Source: Avibacterium paragallinarum
GTDB lineage: Bacteria; Pseudomonadota; Gammaproteobacteria; Enterobacterales; Pasteurellaceae
Direction: 5' to 3'
NCBI RefSeq assembly: GCF_900450705.1
Contig: NZ_UGHK01000001.1
Span: forward strand, 744,001 to 808,000
DNA: 64,000 nt
Shown here: one piece after another, positions 57,112-64,000 of the stretch
Layout: each line of letters begins with the position of its first letter
Numbering within the stretch: position 1 is the stretch's first letter
Program-made: the position numbers and the translations under genes
The notes under the pieces: model-generated
What the model was told of the DNA's origin: nothing
Database searches by the model: none
Seen by the model: the letters and a program-made list of their open reading frames with translations, nothing else

Positions 57112-58035
57112 ATGACAGAAATTATTGAACAAATCAAGCAAATTATTGAAAGCGGTGAGATTGCTCAAGCGGCACTGGCGAGAGAGGTTGATTTAAGCGG
57201 TGGCGCGTTGTCTAGCTTTTTAAATGGCAAGTATAAAGGGGATAACCAGAAAATTCGTCAGGTTTTAGAAAATTGGTTAGAACAACGTGAAATCAAACGC
57301 AGCCAATTTATCTCTGCCCCTGATTTTATCGAAACGCCAACCGCGAAGCTGATCCACACCATCATTAGCTATGCGCACGCGTTAGGTTGTATCACCACCG
57401 TATTTGGAATGAGTGGCGCAGGCAAAACCGTCGCGGCGCGAGAATACCAAAAACGCCACCGTAATGTATGGCTGGTTACCGCTAGCCCAAGCCGTGCTAG
57501 CCTTGCGGAAATGCTCTACGAAATCGCTCTTGCTTTAGGCGTTGGTGAACCGCCGAAGCGAAAAGCCGCCCTTGTACGCTTAATCGAAGCACGAATGAAA
57601 GATACTAAAGGCTTGTTGATTATTGACGAAGCGGATCACCTTTCTTACGAAACCTTGGAGGAGCTCCGACTTATTAAGGAAGCCTGCGACATTGGAATGA
57701 CCTTAATCGGCAACGACAAGGTTTACACCCGTATGCGTGGCGGCATTAACCAAAGCCACGATTTTGCCCGCCTTTGGTCGCGTAGTGCGAAAAACGAAAG
57801 CATTCAGCATTGCAAAAAAGAAGACATTGTCGCCATTGCCAATGCGTGGCAACTGGATACCACAGATAAAAAACTGATCAGCTTATTAGCAGAAACCGGC
57901 AAGCGAGGTGGTGGCTTACGCATTTTAACCCAAGTGCTACGCCTTGCGTGGTTTAGTGCCAACGGCGACAACAAACGCCTTGATTATGACTACATTTTAG
58001 CGGCGAAAAATGAATTGCAAGGGGGAACGGTATGA
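57112..58035 (+). CDS. Mu-type transposition target ATPase MuB
   Basis: 307 residues from ATG at 57112 (AGAGGA upstream; a GTG at 57091 is less likely). N-terminal HTH (SGEIAQAALAREVDLSGGALSSFLNGKYKG), then an AAA+ ATPase: Walker A GMSGAGKTVAA, Walker B LLIIDEADHL, and a C-terminal MuB domain. Binds target DNA, activates MuA and gives target immunity. Confidence 0.94.
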   Translation: MTEIIEQIKQIIESGEIAQAALAREVDLSGGALSSFLNGKYKGDNQKIRQVLENWLEQREIKRSQFISAPDFIETPTAKLIHTIISYAHALGCITTVFGMSGAGKTVAAREYQKRHRNVWLVTASPSRASLAEMLYEIALALGVGEPPKRKAALVRLIEARMKDTKGLLIIDEADHLSYETLEELRLIKEACDIGMTLIGNDKVYTRMRGGINQSHDFARLWSRSAKNESIQHCKKEDIVAIANAWQLDTTDKKLISLLAETGKRGGGLRILTQVLRLAWFSANGDNKRLDYDYILAAKNELQGGTV

Positions 58036-58337
58036 AACGCACCACATTAACCCACCCAAACCCTGTTTTACGAGGCAATAACGAGATGGTGTTGAACTAC
58101 CTAAGCCAAGTGCAAAAGTGCATTAGAAAGCTGGAAGAAATGGGCTTGCACGTGATTAATGTGCATTTTGAACATATCAAACCAAAAGTGCGGGTGCAAC
58201 CCAACCATAACACCAAAGAACTAGAAAAAACCGCTCGAGCGATGCGGTATATCCTCGGCAATGATGGACAACGCTTTGACGAGTGGCAAATGATGGTGGA
58301 AGGCATTAAGGTGGTTTGGAGGAGTTATGTCCAGTAA
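58032..58337 (+). CDS. Conserved small Mu-like prophage protein, unknown
   Basis: 101 residues, starts by ATGA overlap with muB. Basic; contains HVINVHFEHIKPKVRV and RFDEWQMMVEGIKVVW. Not assigned to a function. Overlaps the next gene by 11 bp, so part of the early operon. Confidence 0.7.
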   Translation: MKRTTLTHPNPVLRGNNEMVLNYLSQVQKCIRKLEEMGLHVINVHFEHIKPKVRVQPNHNTKELEKTARAMRYILGNDGQRFDEWQMMVEGIKVVWRSYVQ

Positions 58338-58539
58338 AAAGAAAGGAAAGGTCGTTTATGCCCTTTATCGCGGTGAAACCAACCTTGGTGATGGTACAGC
58401 CGCAGAATTGGCAAAACGGTTAAATAAAAACCGCAATTATATCCCGACGCTCGCCTGCAAAAGAACGCACAGGTTAGCAGAGAATAACCCAAACCGCTTA
58501 ATGGCAATCAAAATCGGTTATACCACCGATGAACTATAA
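58327..58539 (+). CDS. Small prophage protein, unknown
   Basis: 70 residues, basic. GDGTAAELAKRLNKNRNYIPTLAC reads like a helix-turn-helix, so a small regulator is possible. GGAGG lies just before the ATG, inside the preceding gene. Confidence 0.65.
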   Translation: MSSKKKGKVVYALYRGETNLGDGTAAELAKRLNKNRNYIPTLACKRTHRLAENNPNRLMAIKIGYTTDEL

Positions 58540-58549
58540 GGAGAAAAAA

Positions 58550-58750
58550 ATGAAAAAACTCACCCTAATTTGCACCGCACTTTTATTGGCAGGGTGTGAT
58601 GGACAAACCCGTGCCAAGTTTACCGACGTGCGAATTGCGGAAATTTGCAAAGGTGGCGTGGTGTATTTAGTTGTTAATAACGGCGGCATCACCCCAAAAA
58701 TCAACGGCAATTATGACGTTTATACCTGTAATCAATCAGCTAACCCATAG
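58550..58750 (+). CDS. Small prophage lipoprotein
   Basis: 66 residues with lipoprotein signal LICTALLLAGC (Cys at about 15). Two further cysteines in the mature part. ATG at 58550 with AAGGAG upstream. Contains the only uptake core noticed in the prophage, which is inside the signal-peptide codons. Function unknown; surface exclusion is a guess only. Confidence 0.7.
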   Translation: MKKLTLICTALLLAGCDGQTRAKFTDVRIAEICKGGVVYLVVNNGGITPKINGNYDVYTCNQSANP

Positions 58751-58759
58751 GAGAAAACA

Positions 58760-59266
58760 ATGAGTAAAACCAGACTAAAAAGCGACACCATCCGCTATCA
58801 AACCCGAGAAGAAGTGGAGATTGCGATTAAAGATATTGGCGATTTGCAACGTGAGTTACAACGCCTTGCAACCCACCAAAATGACGAATTGGCGGCGATT
58901 ACCGAAAAATATGCCCCAAAAATCACCGCTCTTCAGGAGCAAATGAAGCCTTTACAAAAAGCTATCGAAGTGTGGTGTGAAGCCAACCGTGCGGAGCTGA
59001 CACAAAACGGTAAAACGAAAACGGGCAGCTTTAACACGGGTGAGGTGCAATGGCGACAACGTCCACCGAGTGTATCAATCCGCAAAGCGGACGAAGTGTT
59101 GGCAAGATTGCGTGCGTTAGGATTAACTCAGTTTATCCGCACCAAAGAAGAGCCAAACAAAGAAGCCATGCTTGCCGAACCGAATATTGCTTCAACTATC
59201 GCGGACATTACGATTAAAACTGCGGTAGAAGATTTTGTGATTAAACCCTTTGAACAGGAGGTGTAA
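58760..59266 (+). CDS. Mu Gam-like host-nuclease inhibitor
   Basis: 168 residues matching phage Mu Gam: long N-terminal helix (RELQRLATHQNDELAAITEKYAPKITALQEQMKPL), then KTGSFNTGEVQWRQRPPSV and VEDFVIKP at the end. Binds DNA ends as a Ku-like dimer and blocks RecBCD. AGGAG before ATG. Confidence 0.92.
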   Translation: MSKTRLKSDTIRYQTREEVEIAIKDIGDLQRELQRLATHQNDELAAITEKYAPKITALQEQMKPLQKAIEVWCEANRAELTQNGKTKTGSFNTGEVQWRQRPPSVSIRKADEVLARLRALGLTQFIRTKEEPNKEAMLAEPNIASTIADITIKTAVEDFVIKPFEQEV

Positions 59267-59344
59267 ATGGACGATGTGATTGTAATGCTGGGGTATTTTG
59301 TCTTAATGGGGTGGCTGATGTGGCTGGTGTTTAAATCAATTTAA
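59267..59344 (+). CDS. Tiny prophage membrane protein
   Basis: 25 codons, MDDVIVMLGYFVLMGWLMW..., a single hydrophobic helix followed by LVFKSI. Starts directly after the gam stop (TAAATG) with AGGAGGTG five bases upstream. Function unknown. Confidence 0.6.
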   Translation: MDDVIVMLGYFVLMGWLMWLVFKSI

Positions 59345-59416
59345 AGCCCTTTTCAACGCTCTTTAAACCTGATTAAGGGGCGTTTATAAAGTGTTTTAAA
59401 TCAAAAAATAGGAGCA

Positions 59417-59596
59417 ATGACAATGAATTATCACGCTGAAATAGACGTTAAATTGACTTTGGGTATTGAAGCTGAAACCAAAGACGATGCGATATGTTAT
59501 ATCCAAGAACGACTAGCAGAAATGAGTGAAAATTACGACATCAAAATGAGATATCGAATTAATTTTGTGAATGAGGAATGCGACGATGAAGAATAA
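59417..59596 (+). CDS. Small acidic prophage protein, unknown
   Basis: 59 codons from ATG at 59417 (or 59423), AGGAG upstream. Alternating beta pattern (YHAEIDVKLTLGIEAETKDDAICYI) like the next gene, of which it may be a paralogue. Ends ECDDEE; overlaps the next gene by 11 bp. Confidence 0.6.
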   Translation: MTMNYHAEIDVKLTLGIEAETKDDAICYIQERLAEMSENYDIKMRYRINFVNEECDDEE

Positions 59597-59753
59597 ATAT
59601 CTTGTCAGAGTTTATGGAATGGTTGAAATCACCGTAGAAGCCGAAAGCATTGAGCAGGCGGCGGAAAAATGTGATTTAAACACCTTAGACCTGAATAAAT
59701 TGCCTCATCAGATTACGGAAATTGACGAGGTTGTGGAGGTTGAAGAACTATGA
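59586..59753 (+). CDS. Small acidic prophage protein, unknown
   Basis: 55 residues: KYLVRVYGMVEITVEAESIEQAAEKC, then acidic EIDEVVEVEEL. Same beta-alpha plan as its upstream neighbour. The stop overlaps the next start (ATGA). Confidence 0.65.
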   Translation: MKNKYLVRVYGMVEITVEAESIEQAAEKCDLNTLDLNKLPHQITEIDEVVEVEEL

Positions 59754-59917
59754 CAAAGCAAAAACAAAGCGAACTTGCACTCAAGCTGGAAATGATGATC
59801 GGACAGCTTCAACAAGCAATGCGAGCGATTAATAGCGGGAATTATATTGCGGCGGGGGTGTATATGGAAATGGTGCAAAACCAACTGCCAAAGGCGAGAT
59901 GGCAGGTAAGGGGGTAA
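59750..59917 (+). CDS. Small helical prophage protein, unknown
   Basis: 55 residues, Gln-rich helix (SELALKLEMMIGQLQQAMRAI) and an amphipathic end. ATGA coupled to the preceding gene. No family recognised. Confidence 0.6.
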   Translation: MTKQKQSELALKLEMMIGQLQQAMRAINSGNYIAAGVYMEMVQNQLPKARWQVRG

Positions 59918-59919
59918 AA

Positions 59920-60231
59920 ATGATTGAAGAAAAAGTCAAAATAACAATCGAAATAGAAATGGAACGCCACCAGCTTGAACAGCTAGAAATATCAAGTAAA
60001 ACAGAAGTGTTAGGTGGCAATATTGTTCGACTTGATTGGGAAGGTGGTGTATTTGATGAAGTTGATGGTTATCGCAATTTATTCCATATCGTAGATCCGA
60101 GTTTAATGAGTGTGCTTTTTGATAACTTGGAAGACGAGGATTTTACTAATGAATTACAGCTTGCCATTAAACGAGCCATTACGCCGATTATCAAAGATAA
60201 ACGTAAGGAAATTTTGGGAGTAAAAAAATGA
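59920..60231 (+). CDS. Prophage protein, unknown
   Basis: 103 residues from ATG at 59920 (AAGGGGG upstream). Charged beta-rich start (EKVKITIEIEMERHQLEQL) and acidic middle. ATGA overlap with the next gene. Not recognised. Confidence 0.65.
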   Translation: MIEEKVKITIEIEMERHQLEQLEISSKTEVLGGNIVRLDWEGGVFDEVDGYRNLFHIVDPSLMSVLFDNLEDEDFTNELQLAIKRAITPIIKDKRKEILGVKK

Positions 60232-60590
60232 CACGTAGACAAACTGAATATAGAAAGTTAGAAATATTGATGAAAGCAGATAAACATTTTTATGATTACT
60301 GTGAATATACTAAGTATTGGTATGGAGCTGACAAATGGGAAAATCGCAAAGATCCAGTCATAAGCGGTATTCGGCTAGCTATTGGGCAATATATTCAGAA
60401 GGGTGCCTCAGATAAAGGAATTCGGTTTTCAGAATTTGTTCAATGTTTAAGTACAGACTTTGCCAATGGATGGTTGAATGCTGCTAGAGAAGCGGAAGAG
60501 CTTCCCAAATATAGCAGGCAAAAAGCTAAGAAACATAAAATTGGGCGAGGATGTGCTATGCCTGGTACATGGGAGTATGGCTATGAATAA
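60228..60590 (+). CDS. Prophage protein, unknown
   Basis: 120 residues, Tyr/Lys-rich (FYDYCEYTKYWYGADKW). AT-richer than the early genes before it. Coupled by ATGA. Not recognised. Confidence 0.6.
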   Translation: MTRRQTEYRKLEILMKADKHFYDYCEYTKYWYGADKWENRKDPVISGIRLAIGQYIQKGASDKGIRFSEFVQCLSTDFANGWLNAAREAEELPKYSRQKAKKHKIGRGCAMPGTWEYGYE

Positions 60591-60625
60591 ATTTAGAAGG
60601 TAATGACGATATTAAAACCCATTTA

Positions 60626-60647
60626 CCGCCCTTTTGCGAGAGGGCGG
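60626..60647. other. GC-rich hairpin in the prophage early operon
   Basis: CCGCCCT / AGGGCGG around an 8-base loop, with no T-run after it. Possibly an RNA-processing or pausing site before gemA. Confidence 0.45.
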
Positions 60648-60671
60648 AATAATGTGTTTTAAGGAGGCAAA

Positions 60672-61145
60672 ATGTACACCAAGCCAAAATATATCCAGCT
60701 TATCCATATCGCTAAGCAAAAGCTCGGTATGGACGAACTCGCTTATCGCACAATGCTAGCGCACCTAACAGGCAAAAACTCAACAAAGCAAATGACTATC
60801 TCCGAACTTACGAAAGTATTAAGTGAATTAGAAGGCAAAGGCTTTCGCAACACGGCAAACAAAGCGGTGCACTCTGCACGTAAAAGCAAAACCACCAAAC
60901 CTACTATCGTGGATAAAATCCGCGTGCTTTGGCGAGCAATGCACAAGCAGGGCATTATTCGTGATGGGTCAGATACCGCCCTTGACCAGTTTGCCCGCAA
61001 TATTGTCAATGTTGAGCTAGTGAAAAAAGGCAATAACGTGCTGATTATGACGGTGGCAGGGTTAAATGGGGATAACAAGTTGGCGACACAGGTGTTAGAG
61101 CGGTTAAAACAATGGCAAAAACGGGTGGAGGGAAAGAATGGATAA
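60672..61145 (+). CDS. GemA-family regulatory protein (DUF1018)
   Basis: 157 residues with the DUF1018 start (KYIQLIHIAKQKLGMDELAYRTMLAHLTGK, SCSE-like SELTKVL) and WRAMHKQGIIRDGSDTALDQFARN. Mu GemA alters host gene expression and DNA supercoiling. AAGGAGG before ATG. Overlaps mor by 8 bp, as in Mu. Confidence 0.9.
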   Translation: MYTKPKYIQLIHIAKQKLGMDELAYRTMLAHLTGKNSTKQMTISELTKVLSELEGKGFRNTANKAVHSARKSKTTKPTIVDKIRVLWRAMHKQGIIRDGSDTALDQFARNIVNVELVKKGNNVLIMTVAGLNGDNKLATQVLERLKQWQKRVEGKNG

Positions 61146-61500
61146 AGACAAATTAGACGTATTTGAACGCAAAGCCCCTGAAGTGTTGGTAGATTTAGCG
61201 GTGCATATTGAACAAGAATTAATAAATCGTTATGAAATGCCCGAAGAGCAAGCCAAACAAGCGGGTATTGATGTTGCAATGCGCATTTCTCGCGCTTGGG
61301 CAGGGGAAATCATTTATATCCCCCGTGCGTTGCTATTGGCGCTATCTGAGCGAGATTTGAAGATATGGCGTGAATTTAACGGCGTTAATCACCGTGAGCT
61401 TGCCCGTAAATATGGCGTATCAATGCAATGGGTGTACCAGATCGTTAAACGGATGCAGAAAGAAGAAATCGACCGTAGGCAGTTTGATATGTTTAAATAA
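61138..61500 (+). CDS. mor: Mor-family middle transcription activator
   Basis: 120 residues. C-terminal HTH (NHRELARKYGVSMQWVYQIVKRMQKEE) and an N-terminal dimerisation part (LVDLAVHIEQELINRYEMPEEQA) match Mor/C. Activates the middle promoter in Mu. Last early gene; terminator follows. I see no separate C gene in this window. Confidence 0.92.
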   Translation: MDKDKLDVFERKAPEVLVDLAVHIEQELINRYEMPEEQAKQAGIDVAMRISRAWAGEIIYIPRALLLALSERDLKIWREFNGVNHRELARKYGVSMQWVYQIVKRMQKEEIDRRQFDMFK

Positions 61501-61524
61501 TTGTGATCAACTGCACAATTTTAA

Positions 61525-61556
61525 AATCCCATCTTAATTAAGGTGGGATTTTTTAT
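61525..61556 (+). terminator. Terminator after mor
   Basis: AAATCCCA-TCTTAATTAAGG-TGGGATTT: stem with T-run TTTTTT after it, starting 24 bp after the mor stop. Ends early transcription. Confidence 0.8.
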
Positions 61557-61607
61557 TTATGTTTGCCTTATACTAAAACGAATTTATTAAACATAAGGGA
61601 AAATCAA

Positions 61608-62131
61608 ATGAACTTAATAAAAAAATACACAACTATTTTATGTCTATTTTTTGTTTTGCCGGCTGCTTCTTTTGCTCAAGATATCGGCTTAACCGTATCG
61701 CAATTTGCGAAAAGAGTGAATACAAATCTTGCCAGCATAGACTCACCATTTAGGTTAAATGAACCGCTTAAAATTGAGGCAGGTAAAGTTAATGATGTCG
61801 CAGGTTATCAATTTTCAGATAATTTTTCAGTGTTGATAAGAAGACTCATAAAGTAAAGAGCATAATGACAAATGTGCTACCTCTTGCAGATGATGGAAAT
61901 CAAAATTTAATTATGTTCTTTAGTAATTCTGTGCTGTTATCTGCTTTTGATAGTAAAAATGCTATGAAAACAGTAGGTAAAAAGTTTATTAATCTTACGA
62001 CTGAAGCGATAAAAGAATGGAGTGAATCGAAAAAAGACGTGATGAAATCGTTTATAATGAACGGTAAGAAATATGGTATCTCAGTGAGTTCATACACTGG
62101 TGTAATGTCATTTGCTGAGATTGAGGAATAG
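61608..62131 (+). pseudogene. Secreted prophage cargo protein, frameshifted
   Basis: The 5' part has a signal peptide (MNLIKKYTTILCLFFVLPAASFA) and runs to FSDNFSVLI, then a stop at 61854. In another frame from 61832 the reading continues VDKKTHKVKSIMTNVLPLADDG to a stop at 62131. Joining them gives one smooth protein of about 173 residues. Loss of one TGAT from a TGATTGAT repeat at the join would explain the shift. AT-rich, no family recognised, located where phages carry host-benefit genes. Confidence 0.7.
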
Positions 62132-62216
62132 CAGAATGATAACCGCTGTGACGATGGGAAACGCGGTTCAATAAATCTTTAAACTACTTTAAAATCAATT
62201 CACGCTCCCATTCTTT

Positions 62217-62253
62217 AAACTCCCTTTAAAGCAAATTTAAAGGGAGTTTTTTT
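62217..62253 (+). terminator. Terminator ending at the endolysin start codon
   Basis: Perfect 14-bp stem AAACTCCCTTTAAA (62217-62230) / TTTAAAGGGAGTTT (62236-62249), 5-base loop, then a T-run to the ATG at 62254. The only ribosome-binding sequence for the endolysin (GGGAG) lies in the 3' arm. Confidence 0.8.
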
Positions 62254-62799
62254 ATGCCTTTTCCAATTACAAAAATCGTGGTGCATTGTAGCGCCACGCA
62301 AAACGGTAAACCCTTACGCAATGAAAGGCTAACCGCAGCCCAACGGATTGATCTTTGGCACGCACAGCGTGGGTTTAAACGCAACTCTATCAATGTAAAG
62401 CATTTTAATCCGCATTTGTCGCATATCGGATACCACTTTGTCATTGATACCGATGGTACTGTTGAAACTGGGCGACAGGAAGGTGAAAACGGTGCGCATG
62501 TTAAAGGGCATAACGCCCATAGCTTGGGGATTTGCCTTGTGGGTGGCATTAGCATCACAGGTAAAAACTACGGACGCTATACCGCCAAACAATGGCAAGC
62601 GTTACACAAGTTGTTGCGTGAATTAGAGGCCAAATATCCTCACGCCCGAATTTGTGGGCATCGTGATTTAAGCCCTGACCTTAACGGAGACGGCACGATT
62701 ACCCCGAACGAGTGGCTCAAAGATTGCCCGTGTTTTGATGTGTGGAGCTATTTGGACAGCGAGCAAGTAATTAATCAAGCACATCTGTTTAAGGAGTAA
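62254..62799 (+). CDS. Endolysin, N-acetylmuramoyl-L-alanine amidase (Amidase_2/PGRP type)
   Basis: 181 residues, T7-lysozyme-like fold. Zinc ligands: H in IVVHCSAT (about residue 11), H in CGHRDLSPDLNGDG (about 130) and the following Cys in KDCPCF; catalytic Tyr in HIGYHFVI. Cleaves the bond between MurNAc and L-Ala to release phage. No signal peptide, so needs a holin. First gene of the lysis cassette. Confidence 0.93.
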   Translation: MPFPITKIVVHCSATQNGKPLRNERLTAAQRIDLWHAQRGFKRNSINVKHFNPHLSHIGYHFVIDTDGTVETGRQEGENGAHVKGHNAHSLGICLVGGISITGKNYGRYTAKQWQALHKLLRELEAKYPHARICGHRDLSPDLNGDGTITPNEWLKDCPCFDVWSYLDSEQVINQAHLFKE

Positions 62800-62943
62800 A
62801 TGATGAGTGCATCAATGCGTTTCCCAAATTATCAAAACCGATTTAGTCGTGGCTGGCGAATGAGCAACAACGCCAAACAGAATAAGTCCATCAATGGTGG
62901 GCGTACAGCAGCACAACAGTTTTATTTGCTATGGAGTTACTAA
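62800..62943 (+). CDS. Small basic prophage protein
   Basis: 47 codons (MMSASMRFPNYQNRFSRGWRM...), start overlaps the region after the endolysin stop, AAGGAG upstream. Basic, no membrane segment. The stop overlaps the next start (TAATG). Unknown. Confidence 0.6.
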   Translation: MMSASMRFPNYQNRFSRGWRMSNNAKQNKSINGGRTAAQQFYLLWSY

Positions 62944-63167
62944 TGGCATTAAAAGAATTAATTACTAATGATAATGGTCGCTTATCAACTACTGCATTTA
63001 TCCAATTTTTTGGTGCTGTGCTAATGGCAGGGATTTTGGTTTATGCCGTCTGGTTAGATCGCACCTATGTAGGTGAGCTATTTACCACCTTTGCCTTGTT
63101 TTGTGGCGGTGGTGTGGCAACCAAAGGTTTTGCTAATGCCCTCCGTAAAAGAGGAGATGGGGAATGA
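62943..63167 (+). CDS. Holin-like small membrane protein (DUF2644)
   Basis: 74 residues with two hydrophobic segments (FIQFFGAVLMAGILVYAVWL and FTTFALFCGGGVATKGF). Matches DUF2644 of Pasteurellaceae Mu-like prophages. Place and topology suggest a holin. Coupled by TAATG before and ATGA after. Confidence 0.8.
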   Translation: MALKELITNDNGRLSTTAFIQFFGAVLMAGILVYAVWLDRTYVGELFTTFALFCGGGVATKGFANALRKRGDGE

Positions 63168-63424
63168 TAACGTTACCGTTGATTTTAGTTGCGCTTGGGG
63201 CTTTTATGCTATTTGTCGTTTATGTTGTGTGGCGTCTGAAAAAAGCCAAGCGAGATTTAGACAAAATGTTTGCCACCGTAGAGCACCTTGAGCAAGAAAA
63301 AGCCGTGGCACAAGCCCAAGTAAAACAGTTTGAAGTGAGAAAAAATAATGAAAAAAACCACCGCACTGCTGATCGCAGTGACCTTATTGACCGCTTGCAG
63401 CAACAAGGCGATCTCCGTGATTAA
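63164..63424 (+). CDS. i-spanin-like protein (Rz-like, DUF2681)
   Basis: 86 residues: one N-terminal membrane helix (LPLILVALGAFMLFVVYVVW), then a charged coiled coil (KAKRDLDKMFATVEHLEQEKAVAQAQVKQF). This is the inner-membrane spanin plan. The next gene starts inside it in another frame. Confidence 0.8.
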   Translation: MITLPLILVALGAFMLFVVYVVWRLKKAKRDLDKMFATVEHLEQEKAVAQAQVKQFEVRKNNEKNHRTADRSDLIDRLQQQGDLRD

Positions 63425-63551
63425 TCCGAGTTGCTCGGGCTTTGGCTTAATCCAAGCCAGTCGCCAAGATACCACTGAAACGCTGCGTCAAATTGCGGTA
63501 CATAACGCCACTTATCGGGTGATTTGCAAGGAGCAAAGCAATGACAATTAA
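63348..63551 (+). CDS. o-spanin-like lipoprotein (Rz1-like), nested
   Basis: 67 residues with lipobox LLTAC (Cys17) in an outer-membrane lipoprotein signal. Begins 77 bp before the end of the Rz-like gene in the +1 frame. Such nested Rz/Rz1 pairs join inner and outer membranes in the last lysis step. Overlaps the next gene by 11 bp. Confidence 0.8.
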   Translation: MKKTTALLIAVTLLTACSNKAISVINPSCSGFGLIQASRQDTTETLRQIAVHNATYRVICKEQSNDN

Positions 63552-63849
63552 CGTGGAATTTTGGCATTTGGTGGGGCTCCTGCTTTCATTCTTAGGTTGC
63601 TGTTTTGGTTTTGCCAAAATCTTGGTGGCACAGTTTCAAAGCAGTTTAAGCGAGCGACATCAAAACCAGCTCAAAGTGAATGACAAAGTGGAAGAGCTGG
63701 AAAAGCAGTTCAACCAAATGCAGTCGTCTCTGCCACTCGTTTATGTGCTGCGTGATGACTACATTCGAGGGCAAACGGTGCTGGAAGCCAAAATGGATGC
63801 CTTACACAAAACTTTAAGTGATTTATACAAAATGGAGAGTGCAAAATGA
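63541..63849 (+). CDS. DUF2730 prophage protein (Mu gp25-like)
   Basis: 102 residues: N-terminal membrane helix (FWHLVGLLLSFLGCCFGFAKIL) and a coiled coil (KVNDKVEELEKQFNQMQSSL). Matches DUF2730. In Mu this gene lies between lysis and head genes. Ends by ATGA overlap with the next gene. Confidence 0.85.
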   Translation: MTINVEFWHLVGLLLSFLGCCFGFAKILVAQFQSSLSERHQNQLKVNDKVEELEKQFNQMQSSLPLVYVLRDDYIRGQTVLEAKMDALHKTLSDLYKMESAK

Positions 63850-64000
63850 TAGAAAAAGCCCGCCGTGAAGGTATGCGTTGGCATTTGCTCAACACCCTGC
63901 ACAAAGCGATGCCATACACGACTAGCGAACAATTTCTGCGTGATGTAATGACGGGTATTTACCCAAACGTAACACCACACGAAATCCGTCAGCAGTTGGA
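63846..64000 (+). CDS. Mu gp26-like prophage protein (partial)
   Basis: Starts MIEKARREGMRWHLLNTLHKAMPYT by ATGA overlap and runs off the window after 51 codons. By position this is the conserved gene after DUF2730 in Mu-like phages. Function unknown. Confidence 0.75.
   Translation, partial: MIEKARREGMRWHLLNTLHKAMPYTTSEQFLRDVMTGIYPNVTPHEIRQQL

Larger units (their letters stand above)
53279..64000 (+). mobile_element. Mu-like prophage, left part (continues beyond window)
   Basis: Left end TGAGAAC at 53279 inside aspA. Gene order repressor (minus), ner, muA, muB, gam-like, gemA, mor, lysis genes, DUF2730/gp25-like is that of Mu and the Haemophilus FluMu group. Only one uptake core (about 58575) was noticed in 10.7 kb, against many in host DNA, supporting foreign origin. 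Early genes are packed with ATGA overlaps. Confidence 0.93.

Noticed and set aside
60743-61279. 178-residue minus-strand frame
   Set aside because: Antisense to gemA and mor, both well supported.
61165-61500. Possibility that mor is the late activator C
   Set aside because: Position right after gemA and the length fit Mor; no second copy is seen in this window to compare with.

Overview
This window looks like the chromosome of a gammaproteobacterium of the family Pasteurellaceae, in the Haemophilus influenzae-type uptake-signal group (Haemophilus, Aggregatibacter, Avibacterium, Gallibacterium and relatives). The main evidence is the dense scatter of the 9-bp DNA uptake core AAGTGCGGT on both strands, the Haemophilus-like gene order (yejK/yejL/yejM, nupC-deoD, greB/tex, acrRAB, hslVU, holD-rimI) and IS1016-group insertion sequences. 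The species cannot be fixed from this sequence alone.

Layout. 1-8.4 kb: housekeeping genes (rph end, pyrE, djlA, dusC, an amidohydrolase, yejM, a broken yejL, yejK, bamE) and an OmpR/CpxR-like regulator with a degenerate receiver. 8.4-12.8 kb: accessory patch with a truncated satP, an IS150-group IS3 element, an autotransporter with a poly-G tract in its promoter spacer, and an IS1016-group element. 12.8-20.5 kb: sprT, a nucleoside salvage cluster (nupC cut by an IS, deoB, deoD), a frameshifted clcA, and dusA. 20.7-23 kb: five tRNA genes around folD and folA. 23-28.3 kb: rep, a small lipoprotein, a second IS150-group copy lodged in the eno terminator, and eno.

28.4-34.6 kb: AT-rich accessory cluster in which I saw no uptake cores. 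It holds a lactose/cellobiose-type PTS (IIC, IIB, IIA), a cytoplasmic glycosylasparaginase, an M17 aminopeptidase and a divergent cutC. Twin palindromic operators and a CRP-like site lie in the shared promoter region. I read it as a candidate pathway for host N-glycan core material (GlcNAc-Asn or short glycopeptides), and it is the best candidate here for an undescribed system.

34.7-53.3 kb: efflux operon acrR-acrA-acrB, greB, a Phd/PIN toxin-antitoxin pair, tex, brnQ, an IS1016-group element in the brnQ terminator, glpE, ubiA, hslVU, holD-rimI, a FadD-type acyl-CoA ligase and a 5'-truncated aspA.

53.28-64 kb: left part of a Mu-like prophage inserted in aspA. It runs from the end repeats through repressor, Ner, MuA, MuB, Gam-like protein, GemA and Mor to a lysis cassette (amidase endolysin, holin-like protein, nested Rz/Rz1-like pair) and the start of the head region, and continues past the window. 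Several genes are broken: yejL, satP, nupC, clcA, aspA, one IS transposase and one phage cargo gene. This suggests either active decay or some sequencing indels; the three IS target duplications and the phage junction are clearly real.
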